The position numbers were made by a program, and so were the translations under genes. From Lunatibacter salilacus (GTDB lineage Bacteria; Bacteroidota; Bacteroidia; Cytophagales; Cyclobacteriaceae): DNA of 64,000 nucleotides. The notes under the pieces were generated by a model that saw only the letters and a program-made list of their open reading frames with translations, searched no databases and was not told the DNA's origin. Of the stretch, positions 50,549 to 59,797 are shown in pieces. Within the stretch, counting starts at the first letter, position 1. The number at the start of each line of letters is the position of its first letter. Where the stretch lies: assembly GCF_009797935.1 (NCBI RefSeq), contig NZ_VOLC01000004.1:256820-320819 (forward strand). Direction: 5' to 3'.

Positions 50549-51004
50549 TTACTTAACAATTCGCTGATCTAATTTGAGTGGGTAAACATCAAACGAAACC
50601 GAAATAAAACTATTTGATAGGGGATTTATCACAAAATTCAAAGAAGTTTGATCCACAACGGATGGAACACCAAAACAAAGTATTCCCGATTTCAACAAAT
50701 TTGTCCCGTATTTTTGGGAGGCCTGTATAGGTGGTATTTCATCCCAACCGATGGGTAGTTCCCCCAGCTTTGGTATAACTACCAAATCATCTGAAATTTC
50801 GAATTCCATCACCGAATAGATCACATACCTTTCTGATGAAAGCAACTCGCTGTCTACCGTCAGCCGCTCAAGTAAAGCAGATGAAACCGAAGCACTTCCA
50901 TACAAAGCCGGGTTTCCGGGTAGATTCCATCTTCCACCATACAGCTTTGCCCCTTCGCCACTTGCATCGCAATATTTGGTCACCGCTATTCTGTAAATTC
51001 TCAT
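50549..51004 (-). CDS. RES-domain toxin
   Basis: A 151-residue RES-domain protein. The RES signature is an early arginine (RIYRIAVTKY), YGGRWNLPG with the GRWN motif, and a serine block YGSASVSSALLE. RES toxins are ADP-ribosyl or NAD-consuming enzymes that stall growth by depleting or modifying cellular targets. The ATG at 51004 is 7 bp after the antitoxin stop, a usual spacing. All RES key residues that I can identify are present, so it is likely functional. Confidence 0.9.
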   Translation of the reverse strand: MRIYRIAVTKYCDASGEGAKLYGGRWNLPGNPALYGSASVSSALLERLTVDSELLSSERYVIYSVMEFEISDDLVVIPKLGELPIGWDEIPPIQASQKYGTNLLKSGILCFGVPSVVDQTSLNFVINPLSNSFISVSFDVYPLKLDQRIVK

Positions 51005-51011
51005 TATCAGA

Positions 51012-51497
51012 CTAAATCGCTATACCATGTTGCAAGCGCATGATTTCAGCCTTTAAAATCTCCAAACCCTCTGAAACATCGATTAATGCTAAGGGTTTGA
51101 TATTTCCAATAGAGAAAAGGGGACGCTCCATCCATCGTCTAAATCCTTCATTTCCAAAATAATTGATGCCTAAAGCATACAAATTCGCCAATTCATACAT
51201 TTTTTCTGATTGTATGGTATCAAATATGTCCTTGCGCTGAAGGGTTTTGGCCGAAACTCCCAAGGCCGCAGCCAACGTATGGTTATCGAGACCGGATATT
51301 TCTTTAAGGCGATCAAAGGACTTTCTTTCTAAACCATTACGAAAAGTATCCACTCGATTTAAGGGTTCATCCAAACGACTTAAATCCACATTAAGAATGT
51401 CCTGAACAGACAAGGTGGATTTTCTGTAGAGAGCAACCGTAGGTTCACTTATTTTTGAGGGTTTTTTTGACATGTATTGATGAAGTAAATTGTCCAT
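51012..51497 (-). CDS. Xre/MbcA/ParS antitoxin
   Basis: A 161-residue antitoxin of the Xre-MbcA-ParS type. Residues ~65-115 form a helix-turn-helix (IDGLDNHTLAAALGVSAKTLQRK pattern) for autoregulatory DNA binding and the C-terminal ~50 residues (GNEGFRRWMERPLFSIGNIKPLALIDVSEGLEIL) are the DUF2384 toxin-binding domain with the conserved W-x3-P and GxxPL-like core. It precedes the RES toxin in one operon, as is normal. Promoter-proximal direct GACAA repeats near 51510-51525 might be its operator. Confidence 0.92.
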   Translation of the reverse strand: MDNLLHQYMSKKPSKISEPTVALYRKSTLSVQDILNVDLSRLDEPLNRVDTFRNGLERKSFDRLKEISGLDNHTLAAALGVSAKTLQRKDIFDTIQSEKMYELANLYALGINYFGNEGFRRWMERPLFSIGNIKPLALIDVSEGLEILKAEIMRLQHGIAI

Positions 51498-51593
51498 TAA
51501 TATAACGTAATTTGTCCAGTTGTCATAATTTCACTACCAATTTTTTTAATTAATTTTTAAAGTTAAATTGGCGTTCTTTTAAAGCAATTGCCT

Positions 51594-52625
51594 ATGTATG
51601 ATTTACGAATGTCCACGTTCAGCTCAGTATTCACTTTCTTTTTTTTAATTTTGAGTAGCTTAACACACATCTTTTCTCAACAAGTTAGCACTACCATGTC
51701 CAATACCCCTAATGAGATCAAAGACAAAGACGATTTGCGAAAAGAGCTTTATGCGCTACTCGGTAGACTTCCTGAACGTGACCGGCCAATTCGTGTCGAA
51801 ATGATATCCAGTGAGGAAGTTGATGGTGTGATAATAGAAAAGTTGCTCTTCGATATAAATGGACAGGAATTGGTGCCTGCCTATTTTTCCAAACCCAAAG
51901 GCGCAACTGGCAAATTGCCGGTTGTGCTGTTTAACCACTCCCATTTTGGGCAATATGAGGTTGGAAAGAATGAATTTACCCAAGGAAGAAAGGAAATGCA
52001 AACCCCTCCCTATGCTATCGCTTTGGCAAAAGAGGGGTATGCCGGTCTTTGTTTGGATTCTTGGGGATTTGGGGAAAGGTCAGGAAGGGCCGAAATCGAT
52101 TTATTTAAAGAAATGCTGTGGCAGGGTCAGGTGCTCTTTGGCATGATGGTCTATGACAACCTCAGGGCATTGGACTACCTTGTTTCCCGGGAAGATATTG
52201 ATCCTGATCGGATAGCGACAATGGGGATGTCCATGGGAAGCACCATGGCTTGGTGGTTGGCCGCTTTAGATGAACGCATTGCCGTGACCGTGGACTTGAA
52301 TTGTCTGACGGATTTTTATACACTGATGGAGAAAGGGGATCTTCGCCTGCACGGAATCTACTATTATGTTCCTGATTTGTTATCCCATTTTTCCACCTCA
52401 TCCATCAATGCGCTGATTTCACCCCGTCCCCATTTTGGACTGGCAGGCGAATTCGACCCACTAACACCTCTTGAAGGCCTGGCAATTATCGACAGGAACC
52501 TGAAGGAAGTCTACGCCCAAGATGGGGCACCGGAGGCCTGGAAGTTGAAAATATATCCGGTAGCCCACGAAGAAACAGCCGAAATGAGGGACGATATATT
52601 ACAGTTTTTGAGGGATTGGTTGTAA
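51594..52625 (+). CDS. Secreted alpha/beta hydrolase (dienelactone hydrolase/esterase-like)
   Basis: A 343-residue exported hydrolase. The frame opens with TTG at 51588; ATG at 51594 or 51609 gives a signal peptide ending near FSQ. The nucleophile elbow GMSMGSTM and catalytic acid/histidine regions (LAGEFDPLTP and YPVAHEETAEM) are in order, and LFNHSHFGQYEVGK provides the oxyanion hole strand. It resembles acetyl xylan esterase and dienelactone hydrolase-like enzymes in this phylum. It is divergent from the antitoxin gene. Confidence 0.85.
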   Translation: MYDLRMSTFSSVFTFFFLILSSLTHIFSQQVSTTMSNTPNEIKDKDDLRKELYALLGRLPERDRPIRVEMISSEEVDGVIIEKLLFDINGQELVPAYFSKPKGATGKLPVVLFNHSHFGQYEVGKNEFTQGRKEMQTPPYAIALAKEGYAGLCLDSWGFGERSGRAEIDLFKEMLWQGQVLFGMMVYDNLRALDYLVSREDIDPDRIATMGMSMGSTMAWWLAALDERIAVTVDLNCLTDFYTLMEKGDLRLHGIYYYVPDLLSHFSTSSINALISPRPHFGLAGEFDPLTPLEGLAIIDRNLKEVYAQDGAPEAWKLKIYPVAHEETAEMRDDILQFLRDWL

Positions 52626-52885
52626 AAGGGAGGTGAGATTTCCTGCCATGAAGTTAATGAGTTTTAAAAGCCAATTTGGGATTGCAAATCCCTTTTTATT
52701 TGGAGTCGGACATTGCTAACGTCGGACAGCGTTAGTTACGAGGGGTGAGCGTAGCCGAATCCCGTGAGTTGCAATCGCAAGGACAGATAACTGGAAATTG
52801 CAATGCCAAGCGAGCTGCCAAACTTGGGACCGGGATTGCAAATCCCCTTTTATCTGAGTTCGACATTGTAAATGTCGAACAGCGG
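52626..52885. repeat. Cluster of TTGCAA-centred palindromes
   Basis: At least four family members are packed here: GGGATTGCAAATCCC at 52678-52692 and at 52832-52846, GTCGGACATTGCTAACGTCGGAC at 52706-52728 (mismatched centre), and a perfect GTTCGACATT-GTA-AATGTCGAAC at 52858-52880. Worn copies (TTGCAATCGCAA, AATTGCAATGCC) lie between. The block separates convergent genes (hydrolase and DUF5916). Confidence 0.8.
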
Positions 52886-55096
52886 TTAAAGATTTAACCA
52901 GTAATTCAATTTCATTACGAAAGCCCGTTGTTTGGAAGCAAATGACTCGGGAAAGTAGTTGTCGGTATAGACCATGAAAAGATCAGAAACCGGCGCATAG
53001 CGCCATTGCAGCCGGGTGTTGAGGTTTATATTGTCTATTTGATTGTTGTATTGGACAAAGGTGGTCCAGAACAAGCTCTTGGTAAAGGTTAGGTCAATTC
53101 TAGGTCCGATTAGAACCAAATCTGCATCAATTTGAGGGTCTGGCAGTCTGATTCTGCTGTAACTGATATTCATGGAAATATTGGCCAGGTACCCCAATCT
53201 CCATTGGGTGGTTCCGCTGAAATTGCTCATAGTTCCCGTATAATATTCCCCGATTTGTCCCTTACCCAAAAGGGCAAAAGTTTTTCTGGGATCTGTTCTG
53301 AAATCAAAACCCATGAAATTGTTCCTGTAAGAGGTCCCGCTAAGCAAAGGCTCTCCTCCGGTTCTGGTTGGATCGAACGGGAAAAACAGATACGTGTATT
53401 GATTATTATAGCTAAATGTCATTTCCGCAAATGAATCAAACTGAACCAGGTAATTCAACGTATGCAATTCATCGGTTACCCCCAAGGTCTCATTCCATAA
53501 GGTTTCTGATTTGAAGCCGGGACCATGACGGTTTATATTGCTGGATTTGGGAAAAAAAACATAGCCTAATTCAGGGGAAATTCTTTGAAAGTCCGTTCGG
53601 GGGGTATAACCTACCAAAGGGTTATAATCTGCGCCAACATAGGAATAAGCTAAGCCAGCGGAAAAATTGACATCACTAAAGGCAAGCTGTGCATGCCCTG
53701 TTCCCGCATCCGGTCCGGCAACCTCTTCGAATGTCCTATGATAGAAAAACTTCCCACTCCATCGGTTATCCTTGGAGAACAAGTTATAATCAACTCCTGC
53801 CAATCTGTTGGAGGCATCATGTTGTATGGAAGTTCCTCCTTTATGGATATCCATGGACTCCCGATTGACTAGCATCACACCCACATTGGATCGGTTAAAC
53901 ACTTTCTTTTGAAGTGCTGCCACAGTGAAATTTTTACCGGAAATACCTCTCAGTGGATCATTGGCAGTTTGCATGTTCATGGCACCGATCCGCAAATCAT
54001 CCGTCAATTTCCCACTTAATCTGGCTCCATAAAAGATTGGATTTTGAACATTCTGACCAGTATTTTCATCTCTATCCACGCCGATCCTTCTGGAAAAAAA
54101 GGGACGGATCCTATCGGTTCCAAAATCGGCAAACAAATCTGCGTTTTCCAAAAAGAATTGCCTTCTTTCAGGAAAGAAAATTTCAAACCGGTCCAGATTG
54201 GTAACCTGTTCATCCACTTCTACTTGGGAAAAATCAGGATTTACTGTCAGGTCAAGGTTCAAGGCCGGACCGACCCCTATTTTCGCATCCCCTCCAAAAG
54301 CGGGCCGTAAAGGTTCACTGAAACCTTCAAGGTAATTTCTGGAAGTGCCCATTGCGGCGTATGGTATGATCGAAATATTTGTTCCAGATTTGGGTAAAGG
54401 CTCTGGAAAGGTTAGCTTCCTTGAAAAGGCCATGTGGGTGACGTTGAAATTTTTCGGAATGGGCGTCCAGGTAGATTTTTCAGAGTATTTACTGTCAATT
54501 CGGTAAAAATTAACATTCCAGCTCGTACCACCGTCTTTATACCTTAATGTAGAAAATGGAATTGCCACTTCGACAGTCCAATGATCCTCATGGATTTTAG
54601 CTTCGGCGTACCACTTATTATCCCAGGCAAGGTTAAAATCCGTTTGGTTCAATCCCCCGTTCCCCATCTGAGCTTCCCGCTGTACACCGTATGGATTAAC
54701 CCCGAAAATGTAACCGTTTGTTTTGTCCTTAAAAGTATCCAGAACAAAGCTAATGCCGTCATTTTGATTTCCTCTATAATCCCTTCTTAAAGAAGTGCTT
54801 ACATATTCGTCCCGAGGCTCAGGATTGAGCATAACCGCAGCTATATATAAAAATTTTTCATTGTATACAATTTTCACCTTGGTTTGTACAATGGCAAGGG
54901 ATGTATCCGAGGGAAATGTCTGGACAAAATCAGATACCCAGCCATCTTCCTGCCAAACCTGCTCATCCAATAATCCATCTATTTTGATAAAACCATTGAG
55001 CTTATCGGCAAAAATACCCGGATGTGGGTCTTCCTGCGCAAAAGATGACTTGCATATAGTACTTATTAGGATAAAAACAAAAATAATCCTTTTCAT
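52886..55096 (-). CDS. DUF5916 protein with carbohydrate-binding-like domain, paralogue A
   Basis: A 736-residue exported protein. ATG at 55096 (MKRIIFVFIL) is chosen over an in-frame TTG at 55105. The signal ends near SFAQ. Residues ~25-200 resemble the CBM9-like domain of DUF5916 proteins (FIKIDGLLDEQVWQEDGWVSDFVQTFPSD), then TPIPKNFN, RMAFSRKLTFPEP and PDFSQVEVDEQVTNLDRFEIFFPERRQFFLENADLF, the hallmark of the family, leading into a long C-terminal beta-barrel. Members are suggested to be outer-membrane proteins; a hydrolytic function is not proven. A paralogue is divergently encoded at 55408. Confidence 0.85.
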   Translation of the reverse strand: MKRIIFVFILISTICKSSFAQEDPHPGIFADKLNGFIKIDGLLDEQVWQEDGWVSDFVQTFPSDTSLAIVQTKVKIVYNEKFLYIAAVMLNPEPRDEYVSTSLRRDYRGNQNDGISFVLDTFKDKTNGYIFGVNPYGVQREAQMGNGGLNQTDFNLAWDNKWYAEAKIHEDHWTVEVAIPFSTLRYKDGGTSWNVNFYRIDSKYSEKSTWTPIPKNFNVTHMAFSRKLTFPEPLPKSGTNISIIPYAAMGTSRNYLEGFSEPLRPAFGGDAKIGVGPALNLDLTVNPDFSQVEVDEQVTNLDRFEIFFPERRQFFLENADLFADFGTDRIRPFFSRRIGVDRDENTGQNVQNPIFYGARLSGKLTDDLRIGAMNMQTANDPLRGISGKNFTVAALQKKVFNRSNVGVMLVNRESMDIHKGGTSIQHDASNRLAGVDYNLFSKDNRWSGKFFYHRTFEEVAGPDAGTGHAQLAFSDVNFSAGLAYSYVGADYNPLVGYTPRTDFQRISPELGYVFFPKSSNINRHGPGFKSETLWNETLGVTDELHTLNYLVQFDSFAEMTFSYNNQYTYLFFPFDPTRTGGEPLLSGTSYRNNFMGFDFRTDPRKTFALLGKGQIGEYYTGTMSNFSGTTQWRLGYLANISMNISYSRIRLPDPQIDADLVLIGPRIDLTFTKSLFWTTFVQYNNQIDNINLNTRLQWRYAPVSDLFMVYTDNYFPESFASKQRAFVMKLNYWLNL

Positions 55097-55407
55097 AGAT
55101 TTCAATATTCAAACCTAAACGTAACCATTCAATTGCGAAATGCTATTCTGTTTTTATATAAATGGTAATATTTTCGCTTAAAGTCACTTTCAAAGTAACA
55201 ATTGGTTTTTTGGCATAAACATGCGCAGTTTTGCCTCGATTTTCGTGCTAACACATATTCGGTTAAAAGAAGTGGAGTAAAAGAAACGATCTCTATCCCC
55301 TAGCTCATTTACGGATTTCATTTCTATTGACACAATGATAAGTCCTTTTATATAATAGGTTTGACAATGCTCTACATATTCACTTATTTCGCAATTCCTA
55401 TTTAAAC
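55097..55407. other. Intergenic region between divergent DUF5916 genes
   Basis: A 311-bp spacer for two divergent transcripts. A TAGGTTTG near 55360 resembles a -7 box for the rightward gene, but no -33 partner at the right distance was found. No ORF. Confidence 0.45.
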
Positions 55408-57603
55408 ATGCCTATCAAAAAGTCTTTTACCTTGTTTTTTTTGTATTCCTCTCTTATTTTGTCTGGGCTTTATGCCCAACAGGATGGAGAGATAAATGCC
55501 TATCGTCTAGGGCCAGAAGAAATGGTAACCTTGGATGGCAGGTTGGATGAGGGCTTTTGGTCTAAAGTTGAGGCGGCCACTGCCTTCCGCCAACAGGAAC
55601 CATTGGAAGGGCAACTTGCTACCGAACAAACATCCGTACAAATAGCCATTGACGATAAAAACCTATACTTGGGAGTGAGGCTTTACGACAGCGAACCAGA
55701 TAAAATCAAAGCCTTTCAGAAAAGGCGGGACGCTCCACTGGATACGGATGATATGTTCGCCTTTATCCTAGACACCTACAATGACCAGAGATCTGCGTTT
55801 TATTTTGAAATCAATCCCCATGGTCTGATGGGGGACGGCATATTAAGAACAGGTCAGGGATCGCAGGTCAATAAGGATTGGAATGGCATTTGGCGGGCAT
55901 GGGTGACCCGGGATGACGAAGGCTGGTCGGCAGAAATCCGAATACCTTTTATGACGCTGAATTTTGATCCAAATAATGAAACCTGGGGCATAAATTTTCT
56001 AAGAACAATTAGAAGGAAAAATGAGATCACCCTCTGGGAGGGATTCAGGCGGAACCAAGGGATTGAAAGACCTCAGGATGCTGGGAAATTGCGGGGTTTG
56101 AGTAATATCAATCAAGGCATTGGGTTGGAAGCCATTCCCTACGTAATAGCTTCCCAATCTAGGGGTAGGTCAAACCCTGAGGAGTCCATGGCGGAAAGTG
56201 CCACCTTTAATGCAGGAGGGGAGCTGAATTATAACATCACTCCTAATCTAAAAGCTGGAATTACCGTTAACACCGATTTTGCCGAAGCTGAAGTCGATGA
56301 CAGACAGGTCAACCTTACCCGGTTTCCTATATTATTGCCGGAGAGAAGGGATTTTTTCCTGCAAGGTGCCAATGTTTTTGTTTTTGCCCCTTCCAGTAAC
56401 CCGAACCCATATTTCAGCAGAAGGGTTGGCCTTCAGGATGGACGGCCTATTCCAATAAAACATGGCGGGAGGCTTATCGGACGCATAAAAAACACGGATG
56501 TAGGGTTTGTTCAGGTACGTACCGGTGAATCGGGAGAGCTGCCTGGAGAAAATTTTACTGTGGGACGGGTTCTTCAAAACATCTCTGCTGAAAGCACGGT
56601 CGGTGCCATTTATACCCGAAGAGATACAGATGGGGATAGCCTCCCGGTAAGGGAAACCTTCGGTGCCGACATTAGTCTAAGTACTTCAAAATTTCTTGGA
56701 AACAGGAACTTCCAATTTGAAGCTTTTTTCGTGGGACATACTCCTTCATTTTTCGCTGATAGCAGCAGCTTGAAGGATAGGTCAACCAGGGGATTCAGGT
56801 TTAATTTCCCCAACCAACCTTGGGATGCCCACGTTTCTTACCGGGAATTTGGGATTAATTATGACCCCGCAGTGGGGTTTGTTCCCCGAGTAGGATTCCG
56901 AAGGCTTCAACCTACCGTTACCTATAATCCGCTGATTGAAAGAAGTGCTATATTTCGTGAGCTGAGCTGGCAATATGATTTTGAATACTTAATGATGTTG
57001 GATTGGCAACCAGCTACGGTAAATCACAAAGTAAGAGTGCTGGGATTAAGATTTGAAACGGGCGATTTCATCAACTTTTCTTTTCTCCACAATTATGAAT
57101 TTTTGGATTTCACCTTTGATATTTTAAGGGATGGTTTCTTTTTGATTCCGGAAGGCACCTACCAAAATAGAGGGTATTCCATCGAGGCGTCGTCCGCTCC
57201 ATTCCGAAAAATCGGGGGGGTGGCCACGTTAACCAATATCGGGTTTTGGACTGGAAAGCAGACTCTATTGGAGGCGGATTTGTTTATGAGACCTTTGGTG
57301 GGGCTAAATATGACAGCCAGTTACATCCACAGCAGCGTAGATCTGGAGCAGGGACATTTCCAAACCCATTTGATTCGGCTAAATAGCAGCTACGACTTTT
57401 CCCCGTGGGTTTCCGTCAATTTTAATATTCAGTATGACAACGTCTCGGAAAGGCTCGGAACCAACAGTCGTTTTATTTGGGTGATTGATCCGGGAAATAC
57501 GTTGTTCATCGTCCACAACCATAATTGGCAGCGGTTTACAGACCGGTTTAATGTGATGGAAACGCAATCGACGGTAAAACTGGCCTATACGTTGAGGTTT
57601 TAA
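55408..57603 (+). CDS. DUF5916 protein, paralogue B
   Basis: A 731-residue exported protein with a signal ending at YAQQ. It parallels paralogue A: VTLDGRLDEGFWSKVEAATAFRQQEP (CBM9-like N-terminal domain), INFLRTIRRKNEITLWEGF, and DFAEAEVDDRQVNLTRFPILLPERRDFFLQGANVFVF, the family signature, followed by a barrel ending in VKLAYTLRF. The two share block order but are quite diverged. It is divergently arranged with paralogue A; the pair might form two components with distinct ligands. Confidence 0.87.
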   Translation: MPIKKSFTLFFLYSSLILSGLYAQQDGEINAYRLGPEEMVTLDGRLDEGFWSKVEAATAFRQQEPLEGQLATEQTSVQIAIDDKNLYLGVRLYDSEPDKIKAFQKRRDAPLDTDDMFAFILDTYNDQRSAFYFEINPHGLMGDGILRTGQGSQVNKDWNGIWRAWVTRDDEGWSAEIRIPFMTLNFDPNNETWGINFLRTIRRKNEITLWEGFRRNQGIERPQDAGKLRGLSNINQGIGLEAIPYVIASQSRGRSNPEESMAESATFNAGGELNYNITPNLKAGITVNTDFAEAEVDDRQVNLTRFPILLPERRDFFLQGANVFVFAPSSNPNPYFSRRVGLQDGRPIPIKHGGRLIGRIKNTDVGFVQVRTGESGELPGENFTVGRVLQNISAESTVGAIYTRRDTDGDSLPVRETFGADISLSTSKFLGNRNFQFEAFFVGHTPSFFADSSSLKDRSTRGFRFNFPNQPWDAHVSYREFGINYDPAVGFVPRVGFRRLQPTVTYNPLIERSAIFRELSWQYDFEYLMMLDWQPATVNHKVRVLGLRFETGDFINFSFLHNYEFLDFTFDILRDGFFLIPEGTYQNRGYSIEASSAPFRKIGGVATLTNIGFWTGKQTLLEADLFMRPLVGLNMTASYIHSSVDLEQGHFQTHLIRLNSSYDFSPWVSVNFNIQYDNVSERLGTNSRFIWVIDPGNTLFIVHNHNWQRFTDRFNVMETQSTVKLAYTLRF

Positions 57604-57649
57604 GTAATAGAAGCTACTAGATCATTTGGGATATTGGAATTTATTAGGA

Positions 57650-57835
57650 TTAATTGTATTTTTTATTATAACTATACCTCGCTTCGATTTCCGCATGGGC
57701 TGTGGGATCATTGGTGGCCAACACGGAATTGCACCCTTTGCCGACTACCTCTCCGTCTTTTAAAATTACACAGCCGAAGGGTCCGCCTTTTCCTTCCTGC
57801 ATTCCTTCGGAGGCAAGATCAATGGCCATTTGCAT
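57650..57835 (-). pseudogene. Truncated nucleoside (guanine/cytidine-type) deaminase
   Basis: A 61-residue N-terminal piece of the cytidine deaminase-like fold: MAIDLASEGMQEGKGGPFGCVILKDGEVVGKG, NSVLATNDPTAHAEIEA. The zinc-ligand HAE (about residue 48-50) is present, but the sequence then turns into RYSYNKKYN and ends. The PCxxC motif with the other zinc ligands and about 95 residues are missing. It cannot be an active deaminase. It looks like the 5' part of a guanine deaminase gene cut by a deletion. Confidence 0.8.
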
Positions 57836-58184
57836 AAAGTGTAAGTCTTTCGTTTGAATGCATGAGATCCTGAATTTGGCTTTATAAACATGACATTAAT
57901 GTAATCGTCAGTCTAAAAATAGGACCAGAACCGAAGTTTTTAGATGGGGGAACACAAGGAATTTTAAACTTATGTTTACACTTCCCTAACGTAGTTCCCG
58001 TTGTGCGAAAAAAACAGTAACCACCAAGGATCAAAGAGACACGTAGTTTTTTTATTTGTAATTTTTGATAGTCATCGAAATGCGGGATTTTGATTTGGAT
58101 CAACTTTTAAACTATTTCCTTAAACCCCTCACCTTTTTAGTTCGTTAACCTAAATGATTCAACATTCATATCCAATAAACGCCT
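57836..58184. other. Gene-free 349-bp spacer
   Basis: Upstream of the 5' end of the truncated deaminase and of the next lipoprotein gene. No ORF with convincing features and no strong hairpin was noticed. Confidence 0.45.
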
Positions 58185-58994
58185 ATGAAGTTTATCAATA
58201 AATTTATTTTCCGTCTACTTTTTTTGGTTCCAATATTCTTTAGCTGCACCACGCATTATATCGCCACCATGCAGGATAGCGATCTCCCGGCAACCAGTAC
58301 CAACCGTGAATTCGATTATTTGAAAAAGGATACCATTGGAGTGTCTTATTCCTTTAACAATCAAAATGGTTCCGTCCGAATCCGCATGGAGAATCATAGT
58401 GATCAACACATGCTGATTAACCTTAACAAGTCGGCTTTAACCATCAACGGCAGGGCGAGTGGATTTGTCAATGGCAAGTCATTGGTTTATGGAAGGATTG
58501 GTCTATTTGGTACCCAAAATATTCCAACCACGGGAATAATTGATGCTGTAGTCGAGAATCAACTTGATAAATTGCACATCCCTCCCAAGTCCTATGCGGA
58601 AAGTTCATTTACCAACCTACACCCTGATATAAGGAAATTGTTTACGAATAACTTTGAAGGTTCTTTATCCAACTACCCATTGTTTGATCAACCGCAGGAA
58701 ACAACGATTGCCTTTTATCAACAGCAAAACTCACCGCTAACAATTTCAAGCTATGTCAATTATTCACTGCTGGATGCGAACAACAATCCCAAATGGTCAG
58801 GTTTTGAGACACAGAACTTCTACCTGACAAGCATTTCCAAACTTAAAAACGTTAAAAAAAAGACGCTGCGTCAAGAATTGAATACACGCAATGATATGAC
58901 CGGATTTAGTGAAACTAAAGGTGGGTTATGGGTTTTAATCGGGTCTCTTGCGGGCGTATCGGCATTGCTTACGGCGATAGGGGAACCGCAATGA
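58185..58994 (+). CDS. Lipoprotein of unknown function
   Basis: A 269-residue lipoprotein (lipobox FFSC, about Cys21). The mature region begins with a DYLKKDTIGVSYSFNNQNGSVRI strand set and ends with a hydrophobic segment (GGLWVLIGSLAGVSALLTAIG). The strands are repeated and charged and contain no catalytic motif I know. It is a single gene followed by a promoter-bearing spacer. Confidence 0.6.
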   Translation: MKFINKFIFRLLFLVPIFFSCTTHYIATMQDSDLPATSTNREFDYLKKDTIGVSYSFNNQNGSVRIRMENHSDQHMLINLNKSALTINGRASGFVNGKSLVYGRIGLFGTQNIPTTGIIDAVVENQLDKLHIPPKSYAESSFTNLHPDIRKLFTNNFEGSLSNYPLFDQPQETTIAFYQQQNSPLTISSYVNYSLLDANNNPKWSGFETQNFYLTSISKLKNVKKKTLRQELNTRNDMTGFSETKGGLWVLIGSLAGVSALLTAIGEPQ

Positions 58995-59073
58995 GAAGAT
59001 CAATCCTTGGATTATACCCAAATTAGGTAAAATAAAAATATTTTTATAAGTTATTAAACCTTTTTTACATATT

Positions 59074-59105
59074 TTTGTGTTGTTTAAACTCATATCTTAC
59101 ATTTA
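59074..59105 (+). promoter_or_regulatory. Promoter of the HbpS/GlcG-like gene
   Basis: TTTG (59074-59077), a 20-bp spacer and TACATTTA (59098-59105) match the Bacteroidota -33 and -7 boxes except for the final G. The ATG at 59131 is 26 bp downstream, so the leader is short. Confidence 0.6.
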
Positions 59106-59130
59106 TATAACATAACAAATTCAACCTACC

Positions 59131-59529
59131 ATGAATATCACACTAGCTCAAGCTGAAACAGCAATCGAATCAGCAAAGCAAAAAGCTGAAGAATTGAATA
59201 CCAAAATGAATATTGCAATTGTAGATGCAGGTGCAAACCTAGTGGCATTCGCCCGAATGGACGGAGCTTGGCTGGGATCGTTGGACATTTCGATAAAAAA
59301 GGCAAAGACTGCTAGATACTTCGATATGAACACCGGATCAATCGGTGAGCTTTCGCAGCCTGGGGGATCACTTTTTAACATTGAACATTCCAATCAGGGT
59401 TTAATCACTTTTCCCGGAGGTATTCCTATAAAAAATAAAGTCGGCGAAATCATCGGTGCTATTGGCGTCAGTGGTAGTTCAGTGGAAAATGACCATGCGG
59501 TGGCCGCTAGTGGAGCCAAGGCATTTTAG
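59131..59529 (+). CDS. GlcG/HbpS-family protein
   Basis: A 132-residue protein without a signal, in a Pfam family called haem-degrading or GlcG/HbpS-like. [62 protein letters not shown] and [21 protein letters not shown] are family blocks. Related proteins bind haem or are linked to glycolate and propanediol loci; nothing around it selects one. It has its own promoter and precedes the CheB/CheR fusion by 268 bp. Confidence 0.87.
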   Translation: MNITLAQAETAIESAKQKAEELNTKMNIAIVDAGANLVAFARMDGAWLGSLDISIKKAKTARYFDMNTGSIGELSQPGGSLFNIEHSNQGLITFPGGIPIKNKVGEIIGAIGVSGSSVENDHAVAASGAKAF

Positions 59530-59797
59530 TCAAGTGAATTTTTGTTGTGTAGACCGACAACGATATATTTTCAGAAAGCCCACTTCCCATTGCTAGAGTC
59601 TGACGCTAAATCAGATGACTAAGTAATTTTTGAGATGCTTTGCAATGCGAGATAAAATTTCAAAAATTGTATTTTTTCTGGAATTTTATATTATAATTAT
59701 TTTTTAATTATTTTCTTTTTGGTCAAATAATTCCTAATATTGGTTATAATCAACTACCTACAACTCATAATCTAAATTTCGGAAAATCGAATTAACT

